64,000 bases of DNA, from positions 40,316,368 to 40,380,367 of the forward strand of contig CM055106.1 in the NCBI GenBank assembly GCA_029204225.1. The letters are read 5' to 3'. This stretch comes from Diphasiastrum complanatum. Lineage: Eukaryota; Streptophyta; Lycopodiopsida; Lycopodiales; Lycopodiaceae. Below the pieces are notes generated by a model. The model saw nothing but the letters and a program-made list of their open reading frames with translations, ran no database searches and was not told the DNA's origin. Shown one piece after another: positions 20,744 through 33,069 of this stretch. Positions within the stretch are counted from its first letter, which is position 1. The number at the start of each line of letters is the position of its first letter. A program made the translations under genes and the position numbers.

Positions 20744-21742
20744 TTAGAGGATGCAAGATTCAGAGCTACACATATGTGAAGAGGCTCCACTATCAATATA
20801 CCATAAGCCATCCTTCTTGAAAGGAGTGGATGAGAAGCTAGAGACCATAAGAGATCCCTCCATCACTTGCAATAGTGTCTTCCTTCTCATTGGTGATGTT
20901 GGCTTGCTTGAGTTGATTCTTCTTCTTGAAGCAATTGGTGGCATAATGGCCTTTCTTGCCACAATAAAAGCACTTGATCTTCTTCTTCTTGAGCTTGGAT
21001 GATGAAGCATTAGAGGAATCATCTTCCTCCTCATCTTTGTCTTTGGATTTGGCTTTGTCCTTGCTTGAGGATTGTTGATATCTGTTCTTGCTCCTCCCTT
21101 TGTGCTTGTCCTTGGCAAAGAGGGCTTTTCCATCATTATGAGTGAGAGAAGGCTTGTGCATTCTCAAGAGCTTGTACTCTTGTCTTGATTCTTCAGAAAT
21201 TAACACACTTTGGAGAGCCTCCAAACTTGATAGCTCCTCCTTAATGGCATAAGATTGGACAAGGTTATCGGATTCACTTCTCAAGCCATTGAGAATGACT
21301 TGGACTAGCTCATTTTGATTGATGGAATCACCAATGCAAGCAAGCTCTCTATGAATATCTTCTACTCTCAAAACATAACTAGATGCACTCTCATCACTCT
21401 TTTGGCTACTTTGGAAGATTTGATTTCTGAAAGTGAGGATCCTAGAGGTGTTCTCATAGATAGCTTGAGACAATCCCAAGCTTCTTTGGCTATTGTACAA
21501 GTACCTATCTCCCTCAATATCTCATTAGAGACATTCATCTTAATGTAGTGAAGAGCCATCATAGCTCTCTTTTTATAATTTTGAACCTCTTGAAGAACTT
21601 GTGGTTCTTCTTCAAGGCCAAGAACTATGTCCATCACATCTTGAAGGATAAAGATGGATTCCATCCTCATCTTCCAAATTGAATAGTTTGAAGTGGACAA
21701 TCTTTCACTTGTTTCCAACAAAGATGAACTCATTGAAGACAT
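20744..21742 (-). pseudogene. copia gag and start of protease, element F
   Basis: Starts MSSMSSSLLETSERLSTSNY (ATG 21742). It keeps gag blocks such as LHYIKMNVSNEILREIGTCT and NELVQVILNGLRSESDNLVQ, a zinc knuckle CFYCGKKGHYATNC and a protease start WYIDSGASSHM. It is spread over three frames (21368-21742, 20838-21500, 20744-21136), so at least two frameshifts break it. It is close to the gag of element G at 36590-37591. Nothing of integrase or RT remains. Confidence 0.85.
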
Positions 21743-22458
21743 TTAAAGTGAAGAAAACTCAAATGATGAACAATAAATGTTGCTACACACTCTCAATAGG
21801 ATCCAATAATGAAGTGCTATCTCCTCCTATGAAAGATCTATTTGTGAATTACTCAAATCTCTCTAAAACAAGATCTATTTCACATCAAATGATGGACTAT
21901 AGACAAAGTTAGGATCATTTACTCTTAGCACGTGTGAAATACACTAAGTAACCAAATTTGACTCAAACTCAATGATATTGCATGAAACAAATTGGCTATG
22001 ATCTCAAAACAATGTCTAGATCACTTATAGATGAGATTGGTAACCATACAACTGTGAATAGAGATCAATCAAGCAATCTCTTGACCAAACCAAATGTGTC
22101 CACCCAGGTCTAGGTGCCCTACCTAACCATCTTCAAAAGCTTATAACTTTAGATTGGCTCATCCAAATGGAATGAAACTGATTGCATCAGAAACTAGACA
22201 AAAATAACTTCAAAACAAGTTATTAAGCAAGATAAATGGATCAAGCATGAGAGAGAAATCTCAATCTGAAATTGGATGTTCCTCACACATGTCTGAGCAC
22301 CCGATTTCGTATAGTATCAATCAATGCCCTCCCTATTGATCTCTTTTGATCCAAAATTAGACAAGATAGCTAGGAAAATGGATCTTGACAATTTCTACCT
22401 CAAGTTTGATGAAAAGGTTTCACTTAAATGGATCAAAATGCATGGTAACCTTAGGTAG

Positions 22459-22470
22459 GCTCCGATACCA
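22459..22470 (-). other. primer-binding site of F
   Basis: Minus strand TGGTATCGGAGC, one change from the tRNA-iMet type sequence, adjacent to the LTR. Confidence 0.75.
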
Positions 22471-23202
22471 TGTTAAATTCACACGTGTGGACTATCCACA
22501 ACATGTACTTGTGATCTCCTAAGGTGTGTAGATGCACCAAGATCAAGACTAGATTGAGATTCAAGATCTATCTTTGATTCTATGGCAAAAACACTACTAC
22601 ATGCATTCAATCACTTAAAACTCTCACTCACACATGTGGGAAGTATCCAAAAATTATTCTAAGTAAAAACAAGTTGCTCTCCTCGGGTAGAGAGAGAACA
22701 TCATCATGAGCTCTCGAGTAGAGAGAGAAAGCTAGAAAATCACTTACACTCAAAATCCACTCAATCTCTTAATCAATTAGATCCAAATGAGAAGTACAAT
22801 GATACTAGTAGATCCACGAGCTACCACAATGCTTAACTATGATTGGACCACACTTTTGCCACCTCTTAATCCTATTGGACCATTGATCCATTCACCTCTA
22901 AATTCTATTGGACCATTTTCAAGCAAACCTCAAATTCTATTGGACCCCTCAAGGTTCCACCTCTAAATCCTATTGGACCTCTTAAGTTTCATCAAACAAA
23001 AGTATTACACTTGTCTACACTCTAATTGGCACGAGTTTAGCCTCTTACTCTATTTTGGCTAAATAGTGGCATTACAAGTGGAAATGGGTAATTTGCCATC
23101 TATGCCAAATGTGGTCCTATCAACATCCTACACCTAGATGCTTGATATAAAAAACATAAGACCGCTATATCTAACATAGATAATCTTTTTCAATTCTTCA
23201 CA
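22471..23202 (-). repeat. 5' LTR of element F
   Basis: 732 bp, plus-strand ends TGTTAAATTCACACGTGTGG and CAATTCTTCACA. It is the inverted partner of the LTR at 909-1644. CACACGTGTG lies at 22480, about 10 bp from the primer-binding site. Confidence 0.85.
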
Positions 23203-23535
23203 GATCTTGTGCTATTCTAACTTTACAATTACAAGATCGTTAACAACTATTTAACTAATCAATTAGGTAAGTTATTATTGGAGCATGAAGATGTAGATAG
23301 TCTGTACGTGAAATCCTGTGTAAATCTATACAGTGTCACATTTTTTGCATTCTTCAAAAAAATGATGCATTTCTTGAAGTTCCAAAAATGGCCCGAAATC
23401 TTGAGTAAACACTTTTTTGTCCTTTTTTCCTATTGAAATATGCGAAGAAAAATGCAGACTTCTTTGAGAGAGTGATTTACATAGAAGAAAAGGAGGGCAA
23501 TTAGGATGAGTAGAAGAAAGATTAACTCCAACAGG
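23203..23535 (-). repeat. fragment of the element L family LTR, inverted
   Basis: The reverse complement reads TTGGAGTTAATCTTTCTTCTA and on to GTAAAGTTAGAATAGCACAA, matching the first ~330 bp of the LTRs at 23704 and 25595 with moderate divergence. It is cut at the F insertion. Confidence 0.75.
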
Positions 23536-23703
23536 GTGCACCACTTTCACTTTTGCATCCTTACAAAATAGGACATGTGTTGACCTTTGATTGAGCTATA
23601 GGTCATGACCCAAATACCTATGCCTAATCATACTTTTGAGCTTTACAAGTCATGAGGAGATTGAGGTCCATCCTCATGATGACACTTGGCATGCTACTAC
23701 AGT

Positions 23704-24560
23704 TGGAGTTAATCTTACTCCTACTCACCTAGCTGCCCTCTTATTCACTTAAGAAAATCACTCTCTTCAAATAGTTTGCATTTTTACATGCAATCTTCAA
23801 TAGGCAAAGAATGCGAAGACTTTGACAAAGTCTTCTGCATAACATTCCAATAAACCAGAGACAAAAGGTTTTTGTGAGGAATGCAACAACCGTGTTTTAC
23901 TCAGCATTCCAAGCACCCGAGAAATGCAACATTTTCAAATAATGCAAGGAATGCAACATACTATAGATTTGAATGGGTCATGTCTACGCCTTCACACTCC
24001 AGTTAATAACCGATCTATTGATCAACTAAACAGTTGTTAATGATCTTATAATTGTAAAATTAGAATAACACAAGATCATCCAACAACTATATAAGGGATT
24101 GAATGATGAGAGACATGATATGACAAGAAGAATCCATCGATTAAGAAATCAATCATTAGATCATCAAACAAATGATCAACGTAGAGAAGAAACTCAGTAT
24201 CTGACTCCTCATAGGTAGAGATCAGAGAGAGAGTAAAAGTATTTTAAACCATAGCAAATACTCGTTTCTGTAATTCGGATCACGTGCTCAGCATAATTGT
24301 CTTGTGATTCAATAGTTGTTACTACAACATTTATTATATAGATCACTATTGTTCTATCACGTTGCATTAACTCTCACTCTTCTTCCTCTATTTTCACGAG
24401 TATCTATAACTGAGAATTGCATGGCTGTCATAATGCCTAATCCTTTAGCAATTCTTTCTAGTTGTCTAAGACAGCTACACTGATATTTATTATCAACGCA
24501 TATCAAAACTGCTCTGATCTTATTATATTATCATTTTATGTAAGTGTTTTCATTTATTGG
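23704..24560 (+). repeat. LTR copy 1 of copia L
   Basis: It begins TGGAGTTAATCTTACTCC, matching 25595 onward for about 850 bp, including the TATA region AACTATATAAGG (near 24093). The right end is uncertain, as the two copies diverge after 'ttgggataac'. Confidence 0.7.
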
Positions 24561-25080
24561 GATAACTGTTACATCCATGTCCTGTATAGGGAAATCGGAA
24601 TAATTTCTGACATGGATAGCTAGTCACTCGAGTGTATGTGGTTATTAGTTATGCCTCGTCATTCCAGGCTTGGCCTATAAATTAATTAATAATCATATGA
24701 GGGCCCAGACCTATAATTGGACATAAGAGCACCTGCATGGTGTTTAACTACTATAATGCAAGAATAGGAAATCAATAGCTTAATATAGATTGCATGGGAA
24801 TCCTAAGAAGAATATTCTCTCCTCTTGGGAAGAATACATACCATGGAAACTCACTCATCTCCCTATTAAATTTTCTAATTCTTGAGTCAAGTTTTCTCTC
24901 CTCTCTTGCATTCATTCACTATGGCATGGGGTTGAAGTGGTTAGGGTATTGACTAACCATTTCTTGTTGGTTGGGTGGTTTTGCTCCACAGGTGTTTTTT
25001 TGGTTGTTTTGCAACAGGATCTAGTCGGATCTTTACATTTACTTCTTGCTCTGTCGACTCAAATGTGTATCTCAAGTATA
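24561..25080. other. unrecognised body sequence of L
   Basis: No gag, protease or integrase motif seen between LTR copy 1 and the RT fragment. Confidence 0.3.
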
Positions 25081-25594
25081 ATTATGTCATAATAACATTA
25101 TATGTCGATGTTTCTTAATCATCAGCAATTCAAATCAGTTACTATATGAAACAAAATCTTTGCTTTCAAAAGAATTTGAGATGACTGATTTAGGCCCAGT
25201 TCACTATCTACTTGGTATGGAGATCAAGACATGTGCCCCAAAACTTAAGCAGAACACAAAAAGAGATGTGCAGACACCCTTATTAGTCGATAATCGTGTC
25301 CATAATGTATTCTATGATCTACACACGACCTAATCTACTATATTTGATAAGCACATTGTTGCAATACATGTCCAATATAGGCTTACAACATTGGAAGGCT
25401 CTGCAAAGAGTATTGAAGTACATTCAAGCAATGAAGAACTATTTGTGCTATAATGGTAATACAGAAGCTACACTCATACTAGTCACCTATTCAGATTCAG
25501 ATTCAGATTCAGATTGGCAAATTTAAATTGGGCAGAAGATGTTAATACCAAAATGTCTATCTGTTTTTATTTGTTTCCTTGCAGGAGGACCCAT
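25081..25594 (+). pseudogene. copia RT / RNase H fragment (element L)
   Basis: Degenerate translation in shifting frames: an RT end (LLSKEFEMTDLGPVHYLLGM), then SMIYTRPNLLYLISTLLQYM and HWKALQRVLKYIQAMKNYLC, then the RNase H start YSDSDSDSDSDW and a FLAGG block. These are the standard connection and RNase H landmarks of copia pol. The normal YSDSDWA motif is expanded by a (TCAGAT)n run. The frame breaks before and after it, and the LTR follows directly. Most of pol is deleted. Confidence 0.8.
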
Positions 25595-26488
25595 TGGAGT
25601 TAATCTTACTCCTACTCATCTCAACTGCCCTCCTATTCACTTAAGGAAATCACTCTCTTCAAATAGTTTACATTTTTACGTGCAATCTTCAACAGGCAAA
25701 GAATGCGAAGACTTCGACAAAGTCCTCTACTTAATATTCCAAGAAACCAGGAAACAAAATATTTTTTCGAGGAATGCGACAGTATTCTACTCAGAATTCC
25801 AGGCACCCCGAGAGACACCCGAGAAATGCGAAATTTTCAAAGAATGCGAGGAATGCGACATACTACAGATTTGAATGGGTCTTCATACATGACCTGTCTA
25901 CGTCTTCACACTCTAGTTAATAACCAATTTATTGATCAACTAAACAACTATTAATGATCTTGTAATTGTAAAATTAGAATAACACAAGATCATTCAACAA
26001 CTATATAAGGAATTGAATGATTAGAGAGAGGATATGACAGAAGAATCCATCGATTAAGAAATCAATCATCGGATCATCAAACAACTAATCATCAGATATT
26101 AACGTAGAGAAGAAGCTCAATATCTGACTCCTCAAAGTTAGAGATCAAAGAGAGAGTAAAAGTATTTTGAACTATAACAATTACTTATTTCTGTAAGTAG
26201 GATCACGCGCTCAGCGAAATTGTCTTGTGATCCTTCCTCTACTGTCACGAGTACCAGTAACAGAGAATTGCATGGTTGTCATAGATGCCTAATCCTTCTA
26301 CAATTTTTTATGGTTGTCTAAGACACCTACGTTGATATTCATTATCAACACATATCAAAACTGCTCTATCATTCTGTTCTCTAAGTAATCCAGATCTTAT
26401 TATATTATCATTTTATATAATTGTCCTCATTTGTGGAGATAACAGCCTTCATTTCCATTATGGACTAGACCTTGTTGTCCCAATAGAT
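25595..26488 (+). repeat. LTR copy 2 of copia L
   Basis: Matches LTR copy 1, with TATA region CTATATAAGG near 26004. It is followed by primer-binding sites rather than flank, so in its present setting it is the 5' LTR of a lost downstream body. L may be the remains of LTR-sharing tandem copies. Confidence 0.7.
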
Positions 26489-26531
26489 TGGTATTAGAGC
26501 TAATAATATCACAATAGATTGGTATCAGAGC
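26489..26531 (+). other. duplicated primer-binding site of L
   Basis: TGGTATTAGAGC (26489-26500) and TGGTATCAGAGC (26520-26531) sit in a 31-bp tandem duplication that includes 'taataatatcacaatagat'. Confidence 0.75.
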
Positions 26532-27683
26532 TGATAATATCACAAGAACTACTTGACTACTAGCTTTTGTCTAGTTTCACATGGCTTCAAGAATAAGCTA
26601 TTAGTGACATGAAAGATCTACTGCAATTAGGTATACTACTTACACATGGGAACATGCTCCACACATGTGTGATTGACATATGTACATGCAAATGTGAAAC
26701 TATCAAGCCTTCATGGTGGTCTCACGTGCAAAGAGCTCTGCTACAATGATTTCGTGAAGAGAAATTTGCTATGCATGTTGCACAAGAGGGGTTCAAAGTG
26801 TATAGCTTCTAGTACTCTCCCAAGAACCATCATTTGTCAATTGTGCTTTTTTCACCTAATTAGGCATTCTGAGTTAATGTAATTCCTCGATTGCCTTTTT
26901 TTTGGTCTTGTACTATTTTAAGCTCTAAGGAGTACTAAATTAAATGTCATCAATGACCCAACTCATTTTGAGATTCAAGTGAGTCTCTTGTGTGTAAACA
27001 TTCTTAAGCCCGCCTACTTGGAATTTTGAATGTGTGTGGTTGAAGGTTTGACATGTAAGCCACATCATCAAATCATCTTATAATTTTGTACAGTCTTCCA
27101 TTCCTTGCATGCAATTTTACTCTACATCTTATCACTTTAATCTAGTGAAGAAGTGACCAAAGTAGATGTAGAATGTATAAATGCCAAAAGAATGAAAAAC
27201 TATTTTTTCAAGGGCAAAAGAAAAATCAAAACCAAAAAAGAAAGAAAAATTGAAATGGACACAATCTTAGCTAGAATTGCATTCTATGATGAGTATTTGT
27301 CGAAATCCTTGGGTTGATCCTAAAAATCACTTTCAAAGATCTTTATAAGCCTAAGAATGACCTACTATAGCTCCAAGAATGCTGATCTACCTTCCTATTG
27401 AATGATGGAAAACTATTCCTTGTGATTGACTCCACAAATTGAGTAGCATCAAATACAAAAAAGCACAAATTTTTTGCTATTTTGATCCAATTGATAAGAG
27501 ATGACCTCAACTTGGTATTTGAAAATAATACAACTGTAAATAAAATCCCATTTGATCCCTCTTCACTCAATTACATCAAAAATTAAAGGTGCTAATCATA
27601 GATTATGTCTAGATAGCAATCAATGCTTGAATTGCATCAAAATCTATGATCCTAGCATGATTTATAGCTCATTTCTTGGATTG
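26532..27683. other. unrecognised sequence
   Basis: The start may be a leader of L. The end is the leader side of element M. No coding similarity recognised. Confidence 0.3.
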
Positions 27684-28440
27684 GCTCTGATACCATGTTT
27701 AAAAATGCAGAAAATAAGTCCAATTGATCCTAGAAATGATGGAGAAAGCACCTAATTAATATCCAATTAAGATCCAATAGCTAGGGCACAAATCAATCTA
27801 TTGATTTCTAGCTTATTTAACTCCATTTTATGGCTCCAAAATCCTGCAAAATGCTTTACACGTGTGGATGTAGGACCTGATGTAGCTTGTGTACTATACC
27901 AGCACCCTCCAGTCCTTCTAATCATTACAAAAAACCAATTGCCAATAGCAATCATCAAGCAAAATGTAGACCAACACTAGTCATGGAGGAAAATCTCAAA
28001 TTTACTCATAATTAGATGGAAAATCCATCACATATTTATACATAAGTGCCTCGGATATGAGCATTTAGGGCTACCTATGATCCATCCATGACCTATCCCT
28101 AGTGTTTGACCTAAATAGGTCATAAGATCCACGAGATCTTGAGATCCAAAACAATGTAAAAATTGCTATTTTTAGCTCCTAGAAAATCTCTAGCCTATCT
28201 ATGCACAATTTGGCCTCATTCCAAAGGTGCTGTTCCAAAGTAGGTTAGGAATAAGATTTATGAAAAGTATCCTATGCTTTTTGGCACGTGTGACATCCCA
28301 CACATGGCCAAAGTTAGAATTTATAGGTGGAAAAGTCAAACTAGCTAGTGTAAATTTAAAAAGAATCGGATGGGGTAAATCACGAATTATCACAACGAAA
28401 TGGCCTAAAATTAGCTAACCCATTTCATATTCTAGAACAG
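27684..28440 (-). mobile_element. copia-type LTR M with primer-binding site (minus)
   Basis: The plus strand reads GGCTCTGATACCA (27683-27695) followed by TGTTTAAAAATGCAG: a minus-strand tRNA-iMet primer-binding site next to an LTR end. ACACGTGTG (27858) and CACGTGTG (28283) lie inside. The outer LTR end is only estimated. No gag was found downstream on the minus strand. Confidence 0.55.
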
Positions 28441-30150
28441 ATATGTGAGGGTGGTCATTTCAAATATTGAATTTAGCAATGAAGGATGCAAAGAAATAGA
28501 CAAACATTATCGTAATAATATCAAGAAGGGTGAGAAAGGATTTAAAAACAAAATTGAGTGTTGTTCACTAGAATGCTTTAGTTATCCACTTGATCATAAT
28601 TTAAATGAGTACTGTTAAATGGGTTGGTCGTCACCTAATGCATGCAACATGTGAACTCAAGTGTTTGAGAATTGTCCTTGGAATTGCATGTGGCCCTGTA
28701 ACCTGTAAATTATCTCCCAAATCTAAACACCTGCTTTAACATGAATTTTTGTTAGGAAACATTTGGCCCATCTCTAAAATTGAACAATAATAATGAGACA
28801 AGGATAACCAACACACATAACTATTCAAAGCTTTTCCATCATATATTATTTTCTATGAAGAGTGAATCGTGAAATCCAATACTTCTATTGAAAGCTCCTC
28901 TAAAAAGAACTTTGTATGCACACATTACAACATATAACTTAGAGCCACAACAAAATAATTCTAGAAACAATCAAGTTGTTGTTTTGATATACAAAAAAAT
29001 AACAAAAAGCTAATCTCAACATTGTACAATACTAGTTTTATCTTCAAAGAACAACAAGTGGTGCATGAATCTTGTAGTGTTGAGCTTTTCATGCATATGC
29101 AAATGTCATAATAGTGGACCAACTACCATTTATTGATAGAACATGTATTATTGGATTATAGGATATTAAAGAAAATCATACTTTTCATATTCAAAAGCAA
29201 GACATAATGATGGATAGAAGAAGCACCACTCATAGTTGCAATATTTGGTGAGTGATATTTTTTCCAAACATATATGTTCATAAATTGTCATTGGTTAAAA
29301 CCTTCAATATTCAACCTATCAAGCAATAAATTATGAAACTAACTAAGAGTTTTGAATATGGTATAAAAATCAATACTTGGGCTATGTGACAAACAAAATA
29401 AAAAGATTTGGCTTAAAAATGGGTTCTCAACATTTTGCTAATCATGCCATACCAGATTAGTAGGTTATTTGATTGAGTATGAGCATTATTATCATGCAAG
29501 AAAATACATATTTTTCTTCCCACAGCAATAATAATTTCATTGTGAAATTCATTCCAATATTTGCTTACTTGTAGCATGTATCCCAAGAGGTATTCCGAGA
29601 TGTCAAAATAGTGGACCAAGGATAATAGGAATCTGCAGGCTCTAGGAGCCATCATGGCCCAAACTCCAGCTCCAAAGCCAACCGTGACTAAGTTACCTAA
29701 GTGATTGGCTCATCTACAAGTTGGAAGCTCAATTAGAACAGATTCAATGTGCTGTCTCATCCACAAGTTGGAGGCTTAGCCAAGATCATCTAGTGGGACG
29801 AGGGGTATCAAAGAGATGATTCTTTTGGGGGCTCCCAACTTCACAAATGTGTCCAGTTTTCCATCATTATCTAGATTGTATCTCACAATCTCTTTTGGAG
29901 GGAAATCAACATTATGTCCCTCACTTTGTGTGTAATCTCCTTTGATCATGACGATTACTTTATTGTTTGTATTTCAATCCATTACACCACTATTCCATAG
30001 TTCTTTTCTATTCTTATGAGCAACTTTTCCCTTTTGCCAATATCATCTACAAGAGATGATAACTCTTTATAGCATACACACTCTCTTCACCTCCTTTTTC
30101 TTTGGTAACCACCATTGTTGTTTCCACGCATCCCATTTGATGCCCCTTTT
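28441..30150. other. unrecognised AT-rich sequence
   Basis: I see no gene, LTR end or pol motif. Short frames only. Confidence 0.35.
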
Positions 30151-30179
30151 CTTGATATATGTAACAATGTAGGTGGACT

Positions 30180-31160
30180 GTCAACACAATGAGTGTTTGA
30201 TTCTTCTTTTGAGCTACACCATTGGACTGAGGTGAGTAGCTAGTTGTATGTTGTAGGTGTATTCCATTGGCTTTGCAATAGACTTTGAACTCAATGGAGA
30301 TAAATACTCTCCCTCCATTAGAGCGTAGAGCTTTGATTATTCTCTAGATCAAATTTTATGCTGATGTCTGCTTAAAGAATTTGAAGGTGTCGAATTTTTC
30401 CTCCAAGAAATAAGTTGTAGTCCTCTGAGAGAAGTCATCAATAAAATTCAATAAGTAGACAACTCCCCCTGTGGAAACAATATGCATAGGGCCACAAAGG
30501 TCCATGTGTACAAGATCTAGCAAAGTTTTAAATGTATGGACTGTATCGAAAATTGTAGGACTTCTAGCATGCTTGCTGATTATACAACTTTTGCATGGAG
30601 TATCAGATTTGCTAGTTGAAGGCAGATCTTGTACTAAACTTTGTTTGGACATTTGTTGAATACTTTTACAATTGTGATGGCCTAATCTAAAATACAAAGG
30701 CATATCAGCTGATTCAGAAGTAGAAGTGTAGAGAGCTTGACAGTTAGAAAAATTGTAGTGGCTGATTTTATAAAGATTGCCACTTCTTCTCCCGAAAGTT
30801 AGAACTTTCGGAATTTGTCAAAAATGGTGGAGCCGTGTGTGTCAAATTCGACCTTCCGACCCAAATATGTAATTCTGCTAATTGAGAGCAGATTTTTGGT
30901 CAGATTTGGAATGTGGAGAACATTGGTCAGCAACTTGACTTCACCTCTCTAAAATTTGACCTTGAATGTTCTTTCACCCTCAATAATATGTTTTGAATTG
31001 TCACCAACTTTTAGAATTTGAGAGGGTGTATGATTGATAATCTTTGAACCAGTCCTTGTAGTGAGTCATATGTTGTGTTGCTCTCGAGTCTAGGTACCAA
31101 GAATCAATATACTGATTTTCACTGACCTTGATCAAGAAGGTTGTTTCATCTTCATCTTTT
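30180..31160 (-). pseudogene. protease / integrase remnant of N
   Basis: The best frame (30356-30703) begins FRLGHHNCKSIQQMSKQSLV, followed by a CKSC pair. This is the HHCC zinc-binding start of copia integrase. It continues LVHMDLCGPMHIVSTGG and NFIDDFSQRTTTYFLEEK (first catalytic Asp region). Below it, SYSPQSNGVAQKKNQT (near 30230) is the third catalytic region with AERKN changed to AQKKN, so the Glu is lost. Stops and frameshifts interrupt it. Upstream, the protease region is barely recognisable. Confidence 0.7.
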
Positions 31161-31281
31161 GTCGGATCAAGTAACTGACTGAAACAAAATTTGCTTGTTG
31201 TTGGAACTACTTCTTCTTGTCATTGTTGAATTTTAAAGTTCTATAATCTTTGATAAGATGTCTAATTCTCTGACAATATTT

Positions 31282-32043
31282 TTAGAATAGATTCTGCATA
31301 GGCTGGGATGATGAAGAATCAAAATTTGACCCTGAGGAAAAATTTGACCCTAAGTGAAAATTTAACCCAGACTGCATGTTCTTCCTTTTGTCATAATAAT
31401 CTGACTGTGTTGATCTAACCTTTTGATTTTTGGAATATAGAAGTTGAGAATCCGACTTTGAGCCTGAGGAGATTGTAGATTTTTTGACTTCCTCTTGTAA
31501 AAGCATCGAAATTACTTTGAAAAGAGCGAGGTGCTCATGGGTCAAAATTGCCAAGGCCCAATTTTCATAGGCTTCAAGAAGACTCAACAATAGTCTCATA
31601 ACATCATTGGAATCTTCAATGACTAAGCCAGTTGCAGCCATTTGCTGCAAAAGGATTTTGAAAGTGATGATATGGCTTGAGATACTTTCTGCTTTAGACA
31701 TCTTTATGTTGAGGAATTTCTTCCTCAAATATAATTTGGATGTAATATCCTTGATACCATGCAGGGTTGGTAGGATGTCCCATGTATCCTTGGCAGTCTG
31801 AGCAACACTTATGTGAATGATTTGAGTGTCTCTGATGTTGAGAGTGATGTAGGCAAATTCCCTGCCATATTTCGGTCTCCATTTGTTGATAGTGGTTGCA
31901 TCACCCTCTGGTTTAATCTCTCTGCCATCAACAATGTCCCACAGTTCCTTGGCTAATAGTATGGTCTTCATTTTGAGCTTCCAGAGATGGTAGTTACTTC
32001 CAACGAGTCTCTCGATGACAAAAGAACTAGAAGATAGATCCAT
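31282..32043 (-). CDS. copia gag (UBN2 type), element N
   Basis: An open frame of 253 codons starting MDLSSSSFVIERLVGSNYHL. WKLKMKTILLAKELWDIVDG is the N-terminal DUF4219-like block. TAKDTWDILPTLHG, LYLRKKFLNIKMSKAESISS and HIITFKILLQQMAATGLVIE are the UBN2 block. The C-terminal zinc knuckle lies just past the stop in degraded form (CQRIRHLIKD in place of CxxCGxxGH). Gag would assemble virus-like particles in the cytoplasm. The frame is open but there is no working pol in cis. Confidence 0.8.
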   Translation of the reverse strand: MDLSSSSFVIERLVGSNYHLWKLKMKTILLAKELWDIVDGREIKPEGDATTINKWRPKYGREFAYITLNIRDTQIIHISVAQTAKDTWDILPTLHGIKDITSKLYLRKKFLNIKMSKAESISSHIITFKILLQQMAATGLVIEDSNDVMRLLLSLLEAYENWALAILTHEHLALFKVISMLLQEEVKKSTISSGSKSDSQLLYSKNQKVRSTQSDYYDKRKNMQSGLNFHLGSNFSSGSNFDSSSSQPMQNLF

Positions 32044-32174
32044 TCTGGTTGAGTGAGATTGTTGATAGATATAACGATTTCAGAATATTGTTGGCTGCGT
32101 GTTTGCTAGAACAATGACTTGGTAGAGACAAGTCTTGATAATCCGTAGACAATGTGTAGATTACTTAATTGCCT

Positions 32175-32259
32175 GCTCTGATACCATGTTGGAAAATTAG
32201 AGAAATTGGGATGATATCAAGTTAGTAGAGCTCTAATAGAAATAGATGCTCTGATACCA
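32175..32259 (-). other. duplicated primer-binding site of N
   Basis: GCTCTGATACCA occurs at 32175-32186 and 32248-32259 (minus: TGGTATCAGAGC), 73 bp apart. The inner copy is also preceded by an LTR-end-like TTTTCCAACA. Confidence 0.8.
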
Positions 32260-32709
32260 TGTCGAAAATCGGTGGTAATGGTAGCGGAAGACTGAGCGAG
32301 TGTGGTGCGTGGATTGCAAGTGCCACAGTTAGCAGCAGAAAGTCCAAAATGAACGAATAAAAAATACAAATTGGAACAACAATTGAGTGGAGAAAAATGT
32401 ACTCTAATTAATATCCAAAAGGAGTACAATCACATGAATTGAAAACTTCAGCTGGCTACAGAATGAGAACTTTAATCGTGGTGCATGTGTGATAAGACAT
32501 GCAACCAAACTATCTATATGAATTGATAGAAACAATTATCAAATGTTTTAGATACCAGAAGATCAGAAGATTATTAAAATCCTTGAAAAAGATTTCTGAT
32601 AAAGATACTTATCTTTATTTACTCAAAATATCTACAACTACCTCTTCTACAGTTATTATAACCACCTCATAACTATAACTAAATGTACAATGTAGGTGGA
32701 CTGTCAACG
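32260..32709 (-). repeat. 5' LTR of element N
   Basis: About 450 bp from TGTCGAAAATCGG to GGTGGACTGTCAAC. The outer end is set by comparison with the 3' LTR tip at 30165-30187. Confidence 0.65.
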
Positions 32710-33069
32710 CGAAGTCATTGGGTCAGATTTTAGACCAACAATATTAAACTTTACAAAGTATTAAGAAATATACAAAGGATCGATTTTTTACACTAGGTCA
32801 AAATTATAGTCAGGGTTGAGTTTTCCAAGGTCGGAAAAATCAGACCCGATCCAAGGTCGAAGACATCTGGATGATTCTGCCTCGATCCGATCCGATCTGA
32901 TCTAGGGTAAAAACATATCTATTTCTTAGGCTTGACATTGGGTCAAAAAAATTTGATACTGATTTTTTGATTTTCTGAAAAACTCAAGCCTTCTGTTTTT
33001 TGGTTTTTGTAAAGTTTTCAAGATGATCATTAACAAATGGATTTGAGGCTGAGCATCGAATTCCAACAA
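32710..33069. other. unrecognised sequence between N and O
   Basis: Contains a short run 'gatccgatccgatctgatct'. No gene seen. Confidence 0.3.

Larger units (their letters stand above)
20744..23202 (-). mobile_element. copia element F (minus), truncated after protease start
   Basis: 5' LTR 22471-23202, primer-binding site 22459-22470, leader to 21743, gag 21742 down to 20744 and then truncated. The outer side of the LTR abuts a minus-strand fragment of element L's LTR (23203-23535), so F appears to have inserted into that LTR. No 3' LTR was found, so the target duplication cannot be checked. Confidence 0.8.
30157..32709 (-). mobile_element. copia element N (minus), internally deleted
   Basis: 5' LTR 32260-32709, doubled primer-binding site, gag 31282-32043, protease and integrase remnants to about 30180, then a ~30-bp tip of the 3' LTR ('acaatgtaggtggactgtcaac', 30165-30187, identical to the outer end of the 5' LTR near 32688-32708). 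RT and RNase H are deleted. It belongs to a different copia lineage from A, C and G: the gag is of the UBN2/DUF4219 type. Confidence 0.75.
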
